From Halarsenatibacter sp964630835 (GTDB taxonomy: Bacteria > Bacillota > Halanaerobiia > Halanaerobiales > Halarsenatibacteraceae), in assembly GCA_964630835.1 (NCBI GenBank), contig CAZVZM010000014.1, forward strand, positions 1 to 34,758: a stretch of DNA of 34,758 nucleotides, in the 5' to 3' direction. Positions 7,047-16,063 of the stretch are shown piece after piece; positions within the stretch are counted from its first letter, which is position 1, and the number at the start of each line of letters is the position of its first letter. The position numbers and the translations under genes were made by a program. The notes beneath the pieces were generated by a model that worked only from the letters and a program-made list of their open reading frames with translations, was not told the origin of the DNA and searched no databases.

Positions 7047-8555
7047 TTACATATCCGGGTAGAGTTTTTTGAGCTTCTCAACCAGCTGACTCTCCCCTTT
7101 GCCGCTGTAAAAATATTCCGGTATTTCCAGGCGCTTTGAAGGAGCAAATTTCTTCGGTTCCTCCAGGATGCGGGTCAATCTCTGCAGATAGTTTTCTGCA
7201 GTTGATTCCCATGTGTATTTTTCCTCGACACGCCTGCGACCTGCGTTATAATATTTTTCCCAGTTCCCCTGTCTGCCTGCCAGGCGAAGAAGCCCTCCAG
7301 CTATATCATCCGGATCTTCCGGGTCGACCAGTATCCCAAACTTTTCTCCATTTTCCTGCAGTATTTCCTCGGGGCCACCATTCCGGGTTGCCACGACAGG
7401 TAGCCCCGATGCCATGGCTTCTATAGGGGCCAGACCAAAAGGTTCATGGTATGATACCAGAGCAAAAATAGAATTTTTCTCGGACAGGACCCTGTAGCAG
7501 GATGCAAGCTCCTGCTGGCTGCCCAGAGAAAACATGCTCACCTTTCCCCGCAAATTATTTTGAGAGATAATTTCCATGATTTGATCCAGGACCTTTCGTT
7601 CCTCATCATCGGCATCTTCATACCCCCGGAAGGGATTATCGATGCCGCGCAAGGTTATGACAAGATTTGCCCTCTGCTGGAGATCATGACTTTGCGCAAA
7701 AGCCTCCACCAGGCCTGTGTGATTCTTTTTTTCATCCAGCCGGCTGGCCGCAATCACAGCAGGAAGCTCCTGTCTTTCTTCATCCAGGTCACGAGAAAAT
7801 TTTTCCTGAACCAGATCTTTGATTCTTTCATCCTCATCGCTCAGCTGCGGATGAAAAATATCCAGATTTACACCCGGAGGCACAACCGCAAATTTGCTGT
7901 CATCCTCAACATCCACAGCCCCTTCATAAGCAGGGGGTGAATACTGTATTTTTCTCTCCTGATCCGTGGATACAAAAACTGTATGAGCATTGGACATGCT
8001 GATCCTCTCAGCAGCCAGGCGTTTGTGAAAGTTGAACTTTTTCAGCATCTCATCTAAATTGTCCTCGCTGACATTCAGCTTGTCCATCTTCTGTGCGCCC
8101 AGAGAATGCCCGGTGAAGGTAAAAGGAATATCATTTCTCTCCCCCAGAAGCGCGCCGGCCAGTCCGCCATCACCGTAGTGGGTTGTTACAATATCCGGCC
8201 AGCAGCTTTCTTCACTATAAAAGTTTTCGATACCCTCAACATATTCCAGAATGTGAGGCCATAATTGCTCCTTGCGCAAAAACTTCTTACCTCCAAAAGG
8301 AATGCGGACAATTCTAACATCGTCGCTGCGGGGATAGCTATCCATTATGCCGGAAAATTCCGGCCATTCAGGGTCTTCAATCCGCCTTGTTATTATATCA
8401 ACCCTGACTCCGTGCTCTTCAGCGAGGGCAAGAGCCACCTCTTTTACGTAGACAAGCTGACCGCCAAAGTCAGGATGCTCAGTCCAGTAACTGTCATCGG
8501 GATCAAAATTTCCCTGAGGATTGAGAAAAGCCACCAGGCCGGGCCCGTTTTCCAT
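7047..8555 (-). CDS. sps: sucrose-phosphate synthase
   Basis: This GT4 glycosyltransferase joins a nucleotide-glucose and fructose 6-phosphate to give sucrose 6-phosphate in the cytoplasm. The 502-residue protein has the two Rossmann domains of the family: GNFDPDDSYWTEHPDFGGQ at 16-33 is the glycine-rich N-terminal motif, the His150 motif is FTGHSLGAQK, SRLDEKKNH (271-279) holds the phosphate-binding Arg/Lys, and E371...E379 is the retaining-GT4 E-X7-E motif. It resembles the crystallised Halothermothrix orenii enzyme and has no fused phosphatase domain. The ATG follows GGGGAGGTAA. It starts 5 bp after the pfkB stop, so translation is probably coupled. Sucrose as an osmolyte is the likely purpose in a halophile, an inference. 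Confidence 0.9.
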   Translation of the reverse strand: MENGPGLVAFLNPQGNFDPDDSYWTEHPDFGGQLVYVKEVALALAEEHGVRVDIITRRIEDPEWPEFSGIMDSYPRSDDVRIVRIPFGGKKFLRKEQLWPHILEYVEGIENFYSEESCWPDIVTTHYGDGGLAGALLGERNDIPFTFTGHSLGAQKMDKLNVSEDNLDEMLKKFNFHKRLAAERISMSNAHTVFVSTDQERKIQYSPPAYEGAVDVEDDSKFAVVPPGVNLDIFHPQLSDEDERIKDLVQEKFSRDLDEERQELPAVIAASRLDEKKNHTGLVEAFAQSHDLQQRANLVITLRGIDNPFRGYEDADDEERKVLDQIMEIISQNNLRGKVSMFSLGSQQELASCYRVLSEKNSIFALVSYHEPFGLAPIEAMASGLPVVATRNGGPEEILQENGEKFGILVDPEDPDDIAGGLLRLAGRQGNWEKYYNAGRRRVEEKYTWESTAENYLQRLTRILEEPKKFAPSKRLEIPEYFYSGKGESQLVEKLKKLYPDM

Positions 8556-8560
8556 ATATA

Positions 8561-9541
8561 TTACCTCCCCTGCAGATTAAGATCATATTTTTCGTTCAGC
8601 CATTCTTCTTCCGGAATCTCAACCATAGCGCCCACCTTTTTTAAAGCTTCAGCAGCCAGGGCGCTTCCCAGTTTAACAGCTTCGTGAAGCGTCTGCCCTT
8701 TAATTATGCCCCCGTAAAATCCTCCCCAGAAGGCATCTCCGGCTCCTGTGGTATCTACCACCTCGTCCGCAAGGGAGGGATAATATCTCTGCTCCTCTGC
8801 TGTGGAAACTATCAGGCCATCCGCTCCTAGAGTGAAAATGACAAGGTCACAGCCAGCTTCGTGAAATCTGCGCAGATGCTCCTCGCGGCCTCCTGGACCA
8901 AAAAGTGCTCGAGCATCATCCAGCGAGGGCTTGACGATCGCGACATCCGACAAAAGCTTTCTTATATATTCCTGACCGGAAAACTCTCCCTCCCACAGCT
9001 GAGGGCGATAGTTAGGGTCAAGGGCCAGCACTCTATCTCTGTCCCTGCTTATTCTTACCACCTTTTCAAGAGCCCTCCTGCTCTCGGCAGCCGAAATGGC
9101 AAAAGTGGATATATGCACTATGCCCGCCCCCGCTATCCTTTCGCTTTTAACATCCTCAGGTTTTAGGCACCGATCTGCACCCCTGTAGGCGAGAAATTCA
9201 GGCGACTCCCGGCTTCTTGTTACAAGCATAAGAGAAGTGTTATTTTTCTCATCTCTTATTATACCGTCAGCGTTAACTCCAGCTAAATTAAGCCTTCTGA
9301 TAAGAAAATCTCCCAGCCCATCGGCTCCTATCCGACTGATCAGGGCCGACCTGCACCCAAGATTGCGCACATTTATTGCTATATTGGCCGGTGAGCCCCC
9401 GAAATGCCTGCGGTATGTTTCCACCTGAGCAAAGCTTCCAGTTTCTTCACGAGCAATCAGATCCACGAGAAGCTCTCCCACCGCTAAAAAGTCAGTTTCA
9501 GCCTCAGGAAGGGAGACCTTTTTGTCCAGTTTAAACTCCAT
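8561..9541 (-). CDS. PfkB-family carbohydrate kinase (fructokinase-like)
   Basis: A 326-residue ribokinase-fold kinase. The N-terminal PfkB signature is FGGSPANIAINV (47-58) and the C-terminal signature DTTGAGDAFWGG (263-274) holds the catalytic Asp269 and the anion hole. NTSLMLV and the FLAYRGAD block are common in fructokinases and 2-dehydro-3-deoxygluconokinases. The ATG at 9541 follows GGGGAGG by six bases. It is packed against sps (5 bp), so phosphorylation of fructose, to supply or recycle the acceptor for sucrose-phosphate synthesis, is the best guess; the substrate is not provable from sequence. Confidence 0.88.
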   Translation of the reverse strand: MEFKLDKKVSLPEAETDFLAVGELLVDLIAREETGSFAQVETYRRHFGGSPANIAINVRNLGCRSALISRIGADGLGDFLIRRLNLAGVNADGIIRDEKNNTSLMLVTRSRESPEFLAYRGADRCLKPEDVKSERIAGAGIVHISTFAISAAESRRALEKVVRISRDRDRVLALDPNYRPQLWEGEFSGQEYIRKLLSDVAIVKPSLDDARALFGPGGREEHLRRFHEAGCDLVIFTLGADGLIVSTAEEQRYYPSLADEVVDTTGAGDAFWGGFYGGIIKGQTLHEAVKLGSALAAEALKKVGAMVEIPEEEWLNEKYDLNLQGR

Positions 9542-9571
9542 TTTAACCTCCCCAAAATCTCAACTAAAGTT

Positions 9572-10852
9572 TTAACCACCCAGCCAGAACCAGTAAACAA
9601 GACCGAGCAGGACAATTCCAGCTGCACTGCTGCCCAGAGGCAGCGCAATATTTTTATAATACTTCTTAAAGTTTGTGTCAAAATATTCAACTGTCATTAT
9701 GTTGCACATATGAAAAGGAGAAACTATATATCCAAAATAGCTGCTGCTGAAAATCACCATATGCCATATAGAATAGGCCTGACTGCCGGAAAAAACTGAG
9801 AGAACTACCGGATAGGATATCCCTATAGCGCCCACATGATTTCCGGTAAGAAGTCCCACCAAAAAAGGCACCACAAGAGCAAGCAGCAGCGGTGAAAGCC
9901 CGGCCTCCAAAAAGAGCTCCGTCAAATTTTCCACGCCCTCGGAATTATCTATAAAGGCTCTAAAAATCATTATTCCAAAAACACCGTAAGTGAGTTCTAG
10001 ATTGAAACCTTCTTTAATCATACCCGGAGAAAAATTATCTCTTTTGCTAAACGCCACCACAACTATTCCTACAAATAGCGAAATTACAAAATCTATCCCC
10101 AGCAGTATCGGCGGCAGCAGCACAATCAGATAGGGCAGAGTGGCATTGAGCACCATCCGGCGTCCCGGTTTTTCTCTGCTGGATTCTGATCCCCCGGAAG
10201 CTCCTGCGGCTCCGACTTCAGCAGAGCTTTTTTCCGCCAGTCTTTTTCTGCCGATGCCAACTTTCCCATAATACACCCAGCCAATCAAAATCATCATCAC
10301 CACAATGGGCAGGTGCATGGCTGCAATTGTCAGTATATTAATTCCGGAAAGTGAAGAAGCCAGTATTATACTGGGAATATATGGGAAAGAAAAATACCAG
10401 AGATGCCGGAAAAAAATATTAAGCGAGGTGATCTCCGCCCCTGAAAGCTCCATTTTTTCCCCCAGCGGTTCAATCATAGGAGCAGAAAATATAGCACCTC
10501 CCGGGATGGGTAGCACACCTATAAGCGAGGGGATTGTAACCAGAGATAAAAAGATGCTGTTGAGATAATATGTCGCCACATCGATCAAATCTCTGAGCAT
10601 GCTCATTTCTTTCATCATATAGGCAAATATAGTTACAAGACTGACCAGAGCCACAAGCTGGATCGTCATGGGATCTATTACGCCCTGAAAAAAAGTGGGA
10701 AGGATATTGAAAATGTTAACGGTTATATCCTCTGCAGCAGTAAAACCGATGATGCCGGCTCCAATCAGCATAGCCGTTCCCAGACTCTTTTGCCTGGACA
10801 GCAAATAAACCACCAGGAAAAAAGCTGTAAGAGTTCCTCCAATGGATATCAC
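9572..10852 (-). CDS. DUF401-family integral membrane protein, probable transporter
   Basis: A 426-residue polytopic membrane protein with about ten hydrophobic segments, one soluble loop near residues 200-230 rich in Lys, Arg and Gly, and a conserved-looking LPIPGGAIFSAPM loop at about 113-125. A second loop contains LLTGNHVGAIGISYPV. This pattern fits the DUF401 family, whose members resemble GntP-type carriers but lack a proven substrate. The start is GTG at 10852, nine bases after AGGAG. It lies 30 bp before pfkB on the same strand, so it may move a sugar or osmolyte connected with the sucrose genes; that is inference from context. The family name is recalled from sequence feel and could be wrong. 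Confidence 0.7.
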   Translation of the reverse strand: MISIGGTLTAFFLVVYLLSRQKSLGTAMLIGAGIIGFTAAEDITVNIFNILPTFFQGVIDPMTIQLVALVSLVTIFAYMMKEMSMLRDLIDVATYYLNSIFLSLVTIPSLIGVLPIPGGAIFSAPMIEPLGEKMELSGAEITSLNIFFRHLWYFSFPYIPSIILASSLSGINILTIAAMHLPIVVMMILIGWVYYGKVGIGRKRLAEKSSAEVGAAGASGGSESSREKPGRRMVLNATLPYLIVLLPPILLGIDFVISLFVGIVVVAFSKRDNFSPGMIKEGFNLELTYGVFGIMIFRAFIDNSEGVENLTELFLEAGLSPLLLALVVPFLVGLLTGNHVGAIGISYPVVLSVFSGSQAYSIWHMVIFSSSYFGYIVSPFHMCNIMTVEYFDTNFKKYYKNIALPLGSSAAGIVLLGLVYWFWLGG

Positions 10853-10874
10853 TGTATTTCACTCCTGACATGTC

Positions 10875-10880
10875 ATTATA
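10875..10880 (-). promoter_or_regulatory. possible -10 element before the DUF401-pfkB-sps genes
   Basis: A perfect TATAAT on the minus strand, about 22 bases before the GTG start, with no convincing -35 hexamer at 16-18 bases. It follows the terminator of the upstream transporter operon, so a promoter is needed in this gap. Confidence 0.4.
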
Positions 10881-10970
10881 CTGTATTGTAATTCATTCAA
10901 TTTCGCACCTTAAACTTTCCGCAGTTCAAAATTAATTTTAACCCAAACAATAGTGATTTGCAAATTAAAT

Positions 10971-10998
10971 TATATAAAAAACCGGCCCGAAGGCCGGT
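10971..10998 (-). terminator. terminator of the nucleoside transporter operon, UUCG loop
   Basis: ACCGGCC-TTCG-GGCCGGT is a perfect 7-bp stem closed on a UUCG tetraloop and followed on the minus strand by TTTTTATATA. It ends the four-gene ABC transporter operon and lies 90 bp after its last stop codon. Confidence 0.85.
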
Positions 10999-11088
10999 AA
11001 AATGGACAACATTTTTTTAGATGTTTTATCGCCGACATAGACTCACATAGATAATTTCAGGATGATAAATTTCATGACTAATTTATTG

Positions 11089-11988
11089 CTATTCCTCTTC
11101 CTGAAAGTACGGTTCACCTATTGAAGCAGGTGGAGTAGCCCGCCCTATTGCTCCAGCCAGTATAATAATTGTCATTACATAAGGAATAGAACGAATAAAT
11201 TCCGATGGCACTCCTGGCAGGGTCACTCTGATGGAGACAGCCTCAAAATAACCGAAGACCAGTGCAGCTCCGAAAGCCCCCACGGGGTTCCACTTTCCGA
11301 AGATCATGGCTGCCAGGGCGATAAATCCCCGGCCCTCTGTCATCTCCCGCAGAAAGGCTCCCCCATCTCCAATGGCCAGGTGAGCACCGGCCAGGCCGGC
11401 CATAAGACCGCTGACAATTACACATATAAAACGATACCTATTTACTTTTATACCCAGTGTATCTGCAGCACTGGGATGTTCACCAACGGAGCGAATGCGA
11501 AGACCCCAGGGAGTCTTAAACAGAATATACCATGCTACAGGGACCACAATGATTGCCAGAATAGTCATGGGATTATAGCGGGCTCCCAATACTCTTAAAG
11601 GAGGAAGCCGCGGAACTCTTGGTGATCTTCCCGCTGAGTCAAAGAATACCTGAAGAAGATACACGGTTATACCGGAGGCAAAAATATTAATGCCTGTAGC
11701 CACAACAATCTGATCAGCCTTTAATGTCACACAGACAACGGCCAGAATTAAAGCCATAATGCCTCCTCCCGCCATGGCATATAGTACACCCGCCCAGGGA
11801 TTTCCGGTCATGAAAGAGCCATAGGCGGCGGCAAACGCACCAAAGAGCATCATGCCTTCCAGACCTATATTTATTACACCTGATCTCTCATTAAAAGTAG
11901 CACCCACTGCTGTCAGTATCAGGGGGGTGGCAAATCTTAAACTGGTTAGAAGTAACGGTAGAGCAAAAAGCTGCCTGATTATGTCCAT
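11089..11988 (-). CDS. nupQ: BMP-family nucleoside ABC transporter permease, second subunit
   Basis: One of two membrane subunits of a basic-membrane-protein-type importer, which in Bacillus (NupNOPQ) takes up guanosine and related nucleosides. The 299-residue protein is almost wholly hydrophobic, with about eight membrane segments of the BPD_transp_2 fold. NERSGVINIGLEGMM (33-47) is the typical family motif, and TPWGLRIRSVGEHPSAADTLG is the cytoplasmic loop that contacts the ATPase. The ATG overlaps the stop of the preceding permease in a TAATG junction, implying translational coupling. Last gene of the operon, ahead of a strong terminator. The specific symbol rests on gene order and is tentative. 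Confidence 0.88.
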   Translation of the reverse strand: MDIIRQLFALPLLLTSLRFATPLILTAVGATFNERSGVINIGLEGMMLFGAFAAAYGSFMTGNPWAGVLYAMAGGGIMALILAVVCVTLKADQIVVATGINIFASGITVYLLQVFFDSAGRSPRVPRLPPLRVLGARYNPMTILAIIVVPVAWYILFKTPWGLRIRSVGEHPSAADTLGIKVNRYRFICVIVSGLMAGLAGAHLAIGDGGAFLREMTEGRGFIALAAMIFGKWNPVGAFGAALVFGYFEAVSIRVTLPGVPSEFIRSIPYVMTIIILAGAIGRATPPASIGEPYFQEEE

Positions 11989-13124
11989 TATTCAGCTTCC
12001 CCCTTAGCTCTGCGTTTGGCCAGAAAGTATTTTACCATCTGTAAACCTGCTACAAAGAATATTACCAGGCCCTGTACTATCATAACAATCTCTGAAGGTA
12101 TGCCGGCAAACTGCATGGCAAGTCCTCCCTCGGATAGTGCCCCGAAAAGCAGGCCGGCCAGTATTATTCCGGCCGGATGATTTCGTCCCAGTAAAGCAAC
12201 TGCAATCCCCGTAAAGCCATGACCTGCATCCATTCCCTGTATAAAAGTATGATGGGTGCCCAGGGCTTCACCTGCACCACCCAGGCCAGCCAGAGCTCCG
12301 GCGATGGCCATAGAAATTAATATACTGCGTGTTGAACTTATGCCGCCATACTGCGCTGCAGCGGGATTTTTACCCACCGATCTCAATTCATATCCGTAGG
12401 TGGTTTTCCAGAGGAAGAACCACAAAATCAAAGCTGCCAGCAGAGCAAAGAAAAAATTAATATGCAGTCTCAACCCGGGTTGAGCAAAGATATCTATAAA
12501 GGGCAGGGATCCAATAATTGACATTTCTGGAAGTTCTACCACGCGCAGAAGCTCAGCTGATTCGTGAATAGTGGGAAGAGCCTGTCTGCCTCCCACTCTA
12601 AATCTATCTATACCATAATGTATGGTCATGTAGAGGGCAATATAATTCATCATGATAGTGACTATAACCTCGTGAGCACCCCTCCAGGCTTTAAGTATGG
12701 CGGGAACTAAAGCCCAGATTGCTCCCCCCAGCATCCCTGCCAGCAGAGCAGCGGGAACATGCAGCAGAGCCGGCAGTTCGAAATAAAAACCGACAAAACC
12801 GGCAGCAAAACCACCAACAAGCAGCTGACCTTCTCCTCCAATATTAAAAAGACCAACCTTAAATGGAATAGCCAGGGCAAATCCTGTGAAAATAAGGGGG
12901 GTGGACCGCCAAAAAGTGCTCAAAATATCTCTTGTACTGCCCAGAGCTCCATCAAAAAGGGCAGAGTAAGCTTCAATGGGAGACAATCCTGTTATCATTA
13001 TAAACACTGCCCCCACAAGAAGCGCAATAAAAATTGAAAAGAGAGAGAAACCCAGTTCTACTGCAATTTTTTTGAATTTATCGCCGGCCAGAGACTTGCT
13101 CGATTTACTTTTCTTATCAGCCAC
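11988..13124 (-). CDS. nupP: BMP-family nucleoside ABC transporter permease, first subunit
   Basis: The larger of the two permeases, 378 residues. A charged 25-residue N-terminal tail (rich in Lys and Ser) precedes the first membrane segment, then about nine segments follow. FNIGGEGQLLVGG in the middle matches the motif NIGLEGMM of its partner, and TTYGYELRSVGKNPAAAQYGG is the ATPase-contact loop. The start is GTG at 13124, nine bases after AAGGAGG; it overlaps the end of the ATPase gene by 8 bp, again implying coupling. Together with the second permease it should form a heterodimeric channel. Confidence 0.88.
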   Translation of the reverse strand: MADKKSKSSKSLAGDKFKKIAVELGFSLFSIFIALLVGAVFIMITGLSPIEAYSALFDGALGSTRDILSTFWRSTPLIFTGFALAIPFKVGLFNIGGEGQLLVGGFAAGFVGFYFELPALLHVPAALLAGMLGGAIWALVPAILKAWRGAHEVIVTIMMNYIALYMTIHYGIDRFRVGGRQALPTIHESAELLRVVELPEMSIIGSLPFIDIFAQPGLRLHINFFFALLAALILWFFLWKTTYGYELRSVGKNPAAAQYGGISSTRSILISMAIAGALAGLGGAGEALGTHHTFIQGMDAGHGFTGIAVALLGRNHPAGIILAGLLFGALSEGGLAMQFAGIPSEIVMIVQGLVIFFVAGLQMVKYFLAKRRAKGEAE

Positions 13125-14667
13125 TGGCCTTTGCCTCCTTCCTTTCTCCGCCAGTCATTAAACGTCCCAGCTCTCTTTCGTCAGTTTTTTCTGCCTCCAT
13201 AGTTTCTACAAGCTGGCCATCATAAATGACACCTATCCTATCACTCAAACTTAAAACTTCGTTAAGCTCAGCCGAAACCAGAAGCACAGCTGCTCCTTCG
13301 TCCCTTTTCTTGATCAGCTGATTGTGAATAAATTCAATGGAACCGACATCCACCCCACGGGTGGGTTGAGCAGCAATCAAAAGCTCGGGGTTGTGAGAAA
13401 ACTCCCGGGCAATGACCGCCTTCTGCTGATTTCCTCCAGACAGCTTGCCGGCAGAATTTTTATGGCTGCCTGTCCTCACATCAAATTCCTTAATCAATTT
13501 CCGGGCATGTTCGTCGATTTCAGAATAATTCATAACATTCAGGCGGGAATAAGGCCGGCGATGGTGATAACCCAAAATCATATTTTCTCCCAGATCAAAA
13601 TCCAGGATTAATCCCCGGCGCTGTCTATCCTCAGGTATATGACCGATACCTTTATCCTTGATCTTTTTGGCATCGAGATTTGTTATATTCTCACCTTTAA
13701 ATTCTACAGTCCCCGAAGCGGCAGATCTCAGTCCTGTAATTGCCTCTACCATTTCCGTCTGCCCATTACCCTCAACACCTGCTATGCCAAATATTTCACC
13801 GCGTGATAGAGAAAATGATACTCCCTGAACCGTCTCTATCCCTCGATTATCATGCACCCTCAGATCTGATACTTCCAGTATTTTCTCACCGGTGTCAGCC
13901 TCGTCCTTTTCAACCCTGAAAAGCACTTCCCGTCCCACCATCATTTCAGCTATTTCCTTTTGTGTCACTTCTGCGGTTTCCACGGTATCAACACTCTGCC
14001 CATCTCTGAGCACGGTGGTACGGTCACTTACCTTCAGCACCTCTTTCAATTTATGGGTGATAAAAATGATAGTTTTACCCTGATCTATCAACGATTCAAA
14101 AATTTCAAAGAGTTCGTCCGTCTCCTGGGGGGTCAACACAGCGGTGGGCTCATCAAATACAAGCAGCTCCGCTCCCCTGAAAAGAATTTTAATGATCTCT
14201 ACGCGCTGCTGCATACCCACAGAAATATCCTCTATTTTTGCATCGGGATCTATGTGCAGACCATATCTATCTGATATTTCCTTTACCCTCTCCCTGGCTT
14301 TATCCATATCTATGGAGAGGCCGCTCCTGGGCTCCGAACCCAGAATTATATTTTCTGTAACTGTGAGGGGATCCACCAGTTTAAAATGCTGGTGTACCAT
14401 GCCAATGCCCAGATCTATAGCATCCTGAGGTTTTCTGATCCTCACTTTTTTTCCTCTGTAGAATATATCCCCCTCATCCTGACGCAAAAGACCGTAAAGT
14501 ATTTTCATAAGTGTAGTTTTACCCGCACCATTTTCTCCCACCAAAGCATGGATCTCGCCATCCTTCACGGCCATGTTTACTCTGTCATTGGCCTTTACGC
14601 CAGGGAAGGCTTTGGTTATGTTTCGCATTTCCAGGATAAAATCATTTTCAGCCTTTTCCCGAGTCAT
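13117..14667 (-). CDS. nupO: BMP-family nucleoside ABC transporter ATPase (two nucleotide-binding domains)
   Basis: A 516-residue ATPase with two fused ABC domains, like RbsA-type importers. Domain 1 has an intact Walker A (GENGAGKTT), a signature ISVGMQQRVEI instead of LSGGQ, and Walker B LLVFDEPTAVL. Domain 2 has a degenerate Walker A (GVEGNGQTE, no Lys), a good LSGGNQQK signature and LLIAAQPTRGVD, where Gln replaces the catalytic Glu. This asymmetry is normal for the family and suggests one hydrolytic site. The ATG at 14667 has GGAGG ten bases upstream. It follows the binding-protein gene after 215 bp containing a stem-loop that probably lowers read-through. Confidence 0.92.
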   Translation of the reverse strand: MTREKAENDFILEMRNITKAFPGVKANDRVNMAVKDGEIHALVGENGAGKTTLMKILYGLLRQDEGDIFYRGKKVRIRKPQDAIDLGIGMVHQHFKLVDPLTVTENIILGSEPRSGLSIDMDKARERVKEISDRYGLHIDPDAKIEDISVGMQQRVEIIKILFRGAELLVFDEPTAVLTPQETDELFEIFESLIDQGKTIIFITHKLKEVLKVSDRTTVLRDGQSVDTVETAEVTQKEIAEMMVGREVLFRVEKDEADTGEKILEVSDLRVHDNRGIETVQGVSFSLSRGEIFGIAGVEGNGQTEMVEAITGLRSAASGTVEFKGENITNLDAKKIKDKGIGHIPEDRQRRGLILDFDLGENMILGYHHRRPYSRLNVMNYSEIDEHARKLIKEFDVRTGSHKNSAGKLSGGNQQKAVIAREFSHNPELLIAAQPTRGVDVGSIEFIHNQLIKKRDEGAAVLLVSAELNEVLSLSDRIGVIYDGQLVETMEAEKTDERELGRLMTGGERKEAKASG

Positions 14668-14764
14668 TCCCTGTATGCCTCCTCGGCCTTTGTGTTATGC
14701 GACATACCCGACTATTAAAATAGCAGTAAATATTAATTTTAATCCCATAATTTTCTTTTTCGTT

Positions 14765-14812
14765 AAAATAAATTCAGGACTCCAGCCGCATTGCTTGCTG
14801 GCTGGAGCCCTG
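14765..14812 (-). terminator. stem-loop between binding protein and ATPase genes (partial terminator)
   Basis: CAGGGCTCCAGCC (minus strand, 14812-14800) pairs with GGCTGGAGTCCTG (14787-14775), 12 pairs with one mismatch, followed by AATTTATTTTAACG. Placed after the first gene of the operon, it likely lets the binding protein be made in excess of the membrane parts. Confidence 0.7.
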
Positions 14813-14882
14813 ATTGGTTGTCCAGGTTTGATAAGTCTAAAATGCGCCTGTAACTACCAGATAATCCGGTGCAGCGTCTGGC

Positions 14883-15962
14883 TTACTGCCTCGCCCAGTC
14901 TTCTATTTCAATTTCGCCGTCAATAATTTTCTGCTTTACATTTTCAACATATTCGGCGTGAGGAGCAGTTACTTCAGCCTTCATCTCCTCAATTGCTTCT
15001 ATCTCTTCTTCAGAAAGGTCATCTCTTATTGCCTCATCGACCTCCGCCTCAAGAGGAGTAATACCTACACCGTCCATCTCCAGATTGAACTGCTGATTGT
15101 AGCCGCCGTCAAAATCACTGGCCAATACATCTTCAATGGTTTCGTATACTGCAACATCTACTCTCTTTAGCTTGCTTGCTATGATATTTCCGGGTTCAAT
15201 CCAGTTCTGATTTGAGTCAACACCGATAGCATATATATCTTCCTCGGCAGCAGCTGTAAATAGTCCTTCACCAACACCCCCGGCAGCGTGATAGATAACA
15301 TCGGCGCCATCATCTATGAAACCCAGGGCTATTTCACGTCCACGTGTATAATCATCAAAGCTGCCGGCGTAGGTGCGGGACATCTCAATGTCTTTGCCCA
15401 GATCTTCTTCTACATATTCTACACCCTGCACAAATCCACCTTCAAAGCGATTGATAAGGGGGCTGTCAATACCGCCGATGTAACCAACATGATTGCTCTC
15501 AGTAACAAGAGCGGCCAGAACTCCAGCCAGGAAAGAACCTTCATGCTCGGCAAAGGAGAGCCCTCTTATATTTTCATGACGGTCGGCAAAGGGATCATCG
15601 GGATCTATATGAGCAAAGTTAACATGAGGAAATTCTTCAGCGACTCTATTGACTTCCTCCTCCTGCAGAAAGCCCGTGCCTATAACAAGATCGAGCTCCA
15701 TCTCTGCCAGGCCTCTTAAAGCAGGATCAAAGTCGGCCGTATCATCTGGTTCGATGTGAGTAAAATCAATCCCCAGCTCCTCTTCTGCCTGAGAAAGTCC
15801 ATCGTAGGCGAGATCATTAAAGGACATATCTCCCAGGCCACCAATGGAAAAGACAATACCTACAACGCCATCCTGGGCCTGAGCCTGCTGACCGAATCCC
15901 ACAAAACTGAAAGCCATTACCAGAGCGATAGCAACTGTAAGACAGGTTAGCTTCTTAATCAA
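14883..15962 (-). CDS. nupN: BMP-family nucleoside-binding protein of an ABC importer
   Basis: The external receptor of the importer, 359 residues, basic-membrane-protein (PnrA-like) fold. Start is TTG at 15962, eight bases after GAGGGGG. Residues 1-29 form a Sec signal peptide ending in QQAQA, so cleavage is likely after Ala29 by signal peptidase I. There is no lipobox: the only cysteine (Cys7) lies before the hydrophobic core. Gram-positive relatives are lipoproteins, so a free periplasmic form suggests an outer membrane. GIVFSIGGLGDMSFNDLAYDG and the AAGGVGEGLFTAA and AIGVDSNQN blocks match PnrA-type nucleoside binders. The mature part is very acidic. A good promoter lies just upstream. 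Nucleoside as ligand is inferred from family and from the adjacent nucleotidase genes. Confidence 0.9.
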   Translation of the reverse strand: MIKKLTCLTVAIALVMAFSFVGFGQQAQAQDGVVGIVFSIGGLGDMSFNDLAYDGLSQAEEELGIDFTHIEPDDTADFDPALRGLAEMELDLVIGTGFLQEEEVNRVAEEFPHVNFAHIDPDDPFADRHENIRGLSFAEHEGSFLAGVLAALVTESNHVGYIGGIDSPLINRFEGGFVQGVEYVEEDLGKDIEMSRTYAGSFDDYTRGREIALGFIDDGADVIYHAAGGVGEGLFTAAAEEDIYAIGVDSNQNWIEPGNIIASKLKRVDVAVYETIEDVLASDFDGGYNQQFNLEMDGVGITPLEAEVDEAIRDDLSEEEIEAIEEMKAEVTAPHAEYVENVKQKIIDGEIEIEDWARQ

Positions 15963-16009
15963 TATTTTTTCCCCCTCATTTAAGTTTTTTCACAGAACTA
16001 CTCATGCTA

Positions 16010-16038
16010 AATATATCATTTTTTGCAGCTCAGTGCAA
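16010..16038 (-). promoter_or_regulatory. sigma-A type promoter of the nucleoside transporter operon
   Basis: TTGCAC (16038-16033), a 17-base spacer and TATATT (16015-16010) on the minus strand, predicting a leader of about 40 nt before the TTG start. No purine riboswitch fold was seen in so short a leader. Confidence 0.7.
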
Positions 16039-16063
16039 CAAACCTATACCATACGGAATGATT

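Noticed and set aside
14573..14926. 117-codon plus-strand frame across the nupN-nupO gap
   Set aside because: It runs antisense through parts of two real genes and through a terminator-like hairpin, without a ribosome site.
15963..16063. Purine riboswitch before the nucleoside importer
   Set aside because: The predicted leader is only about 40 nt, with no three-way junction; no aptamer features seen.
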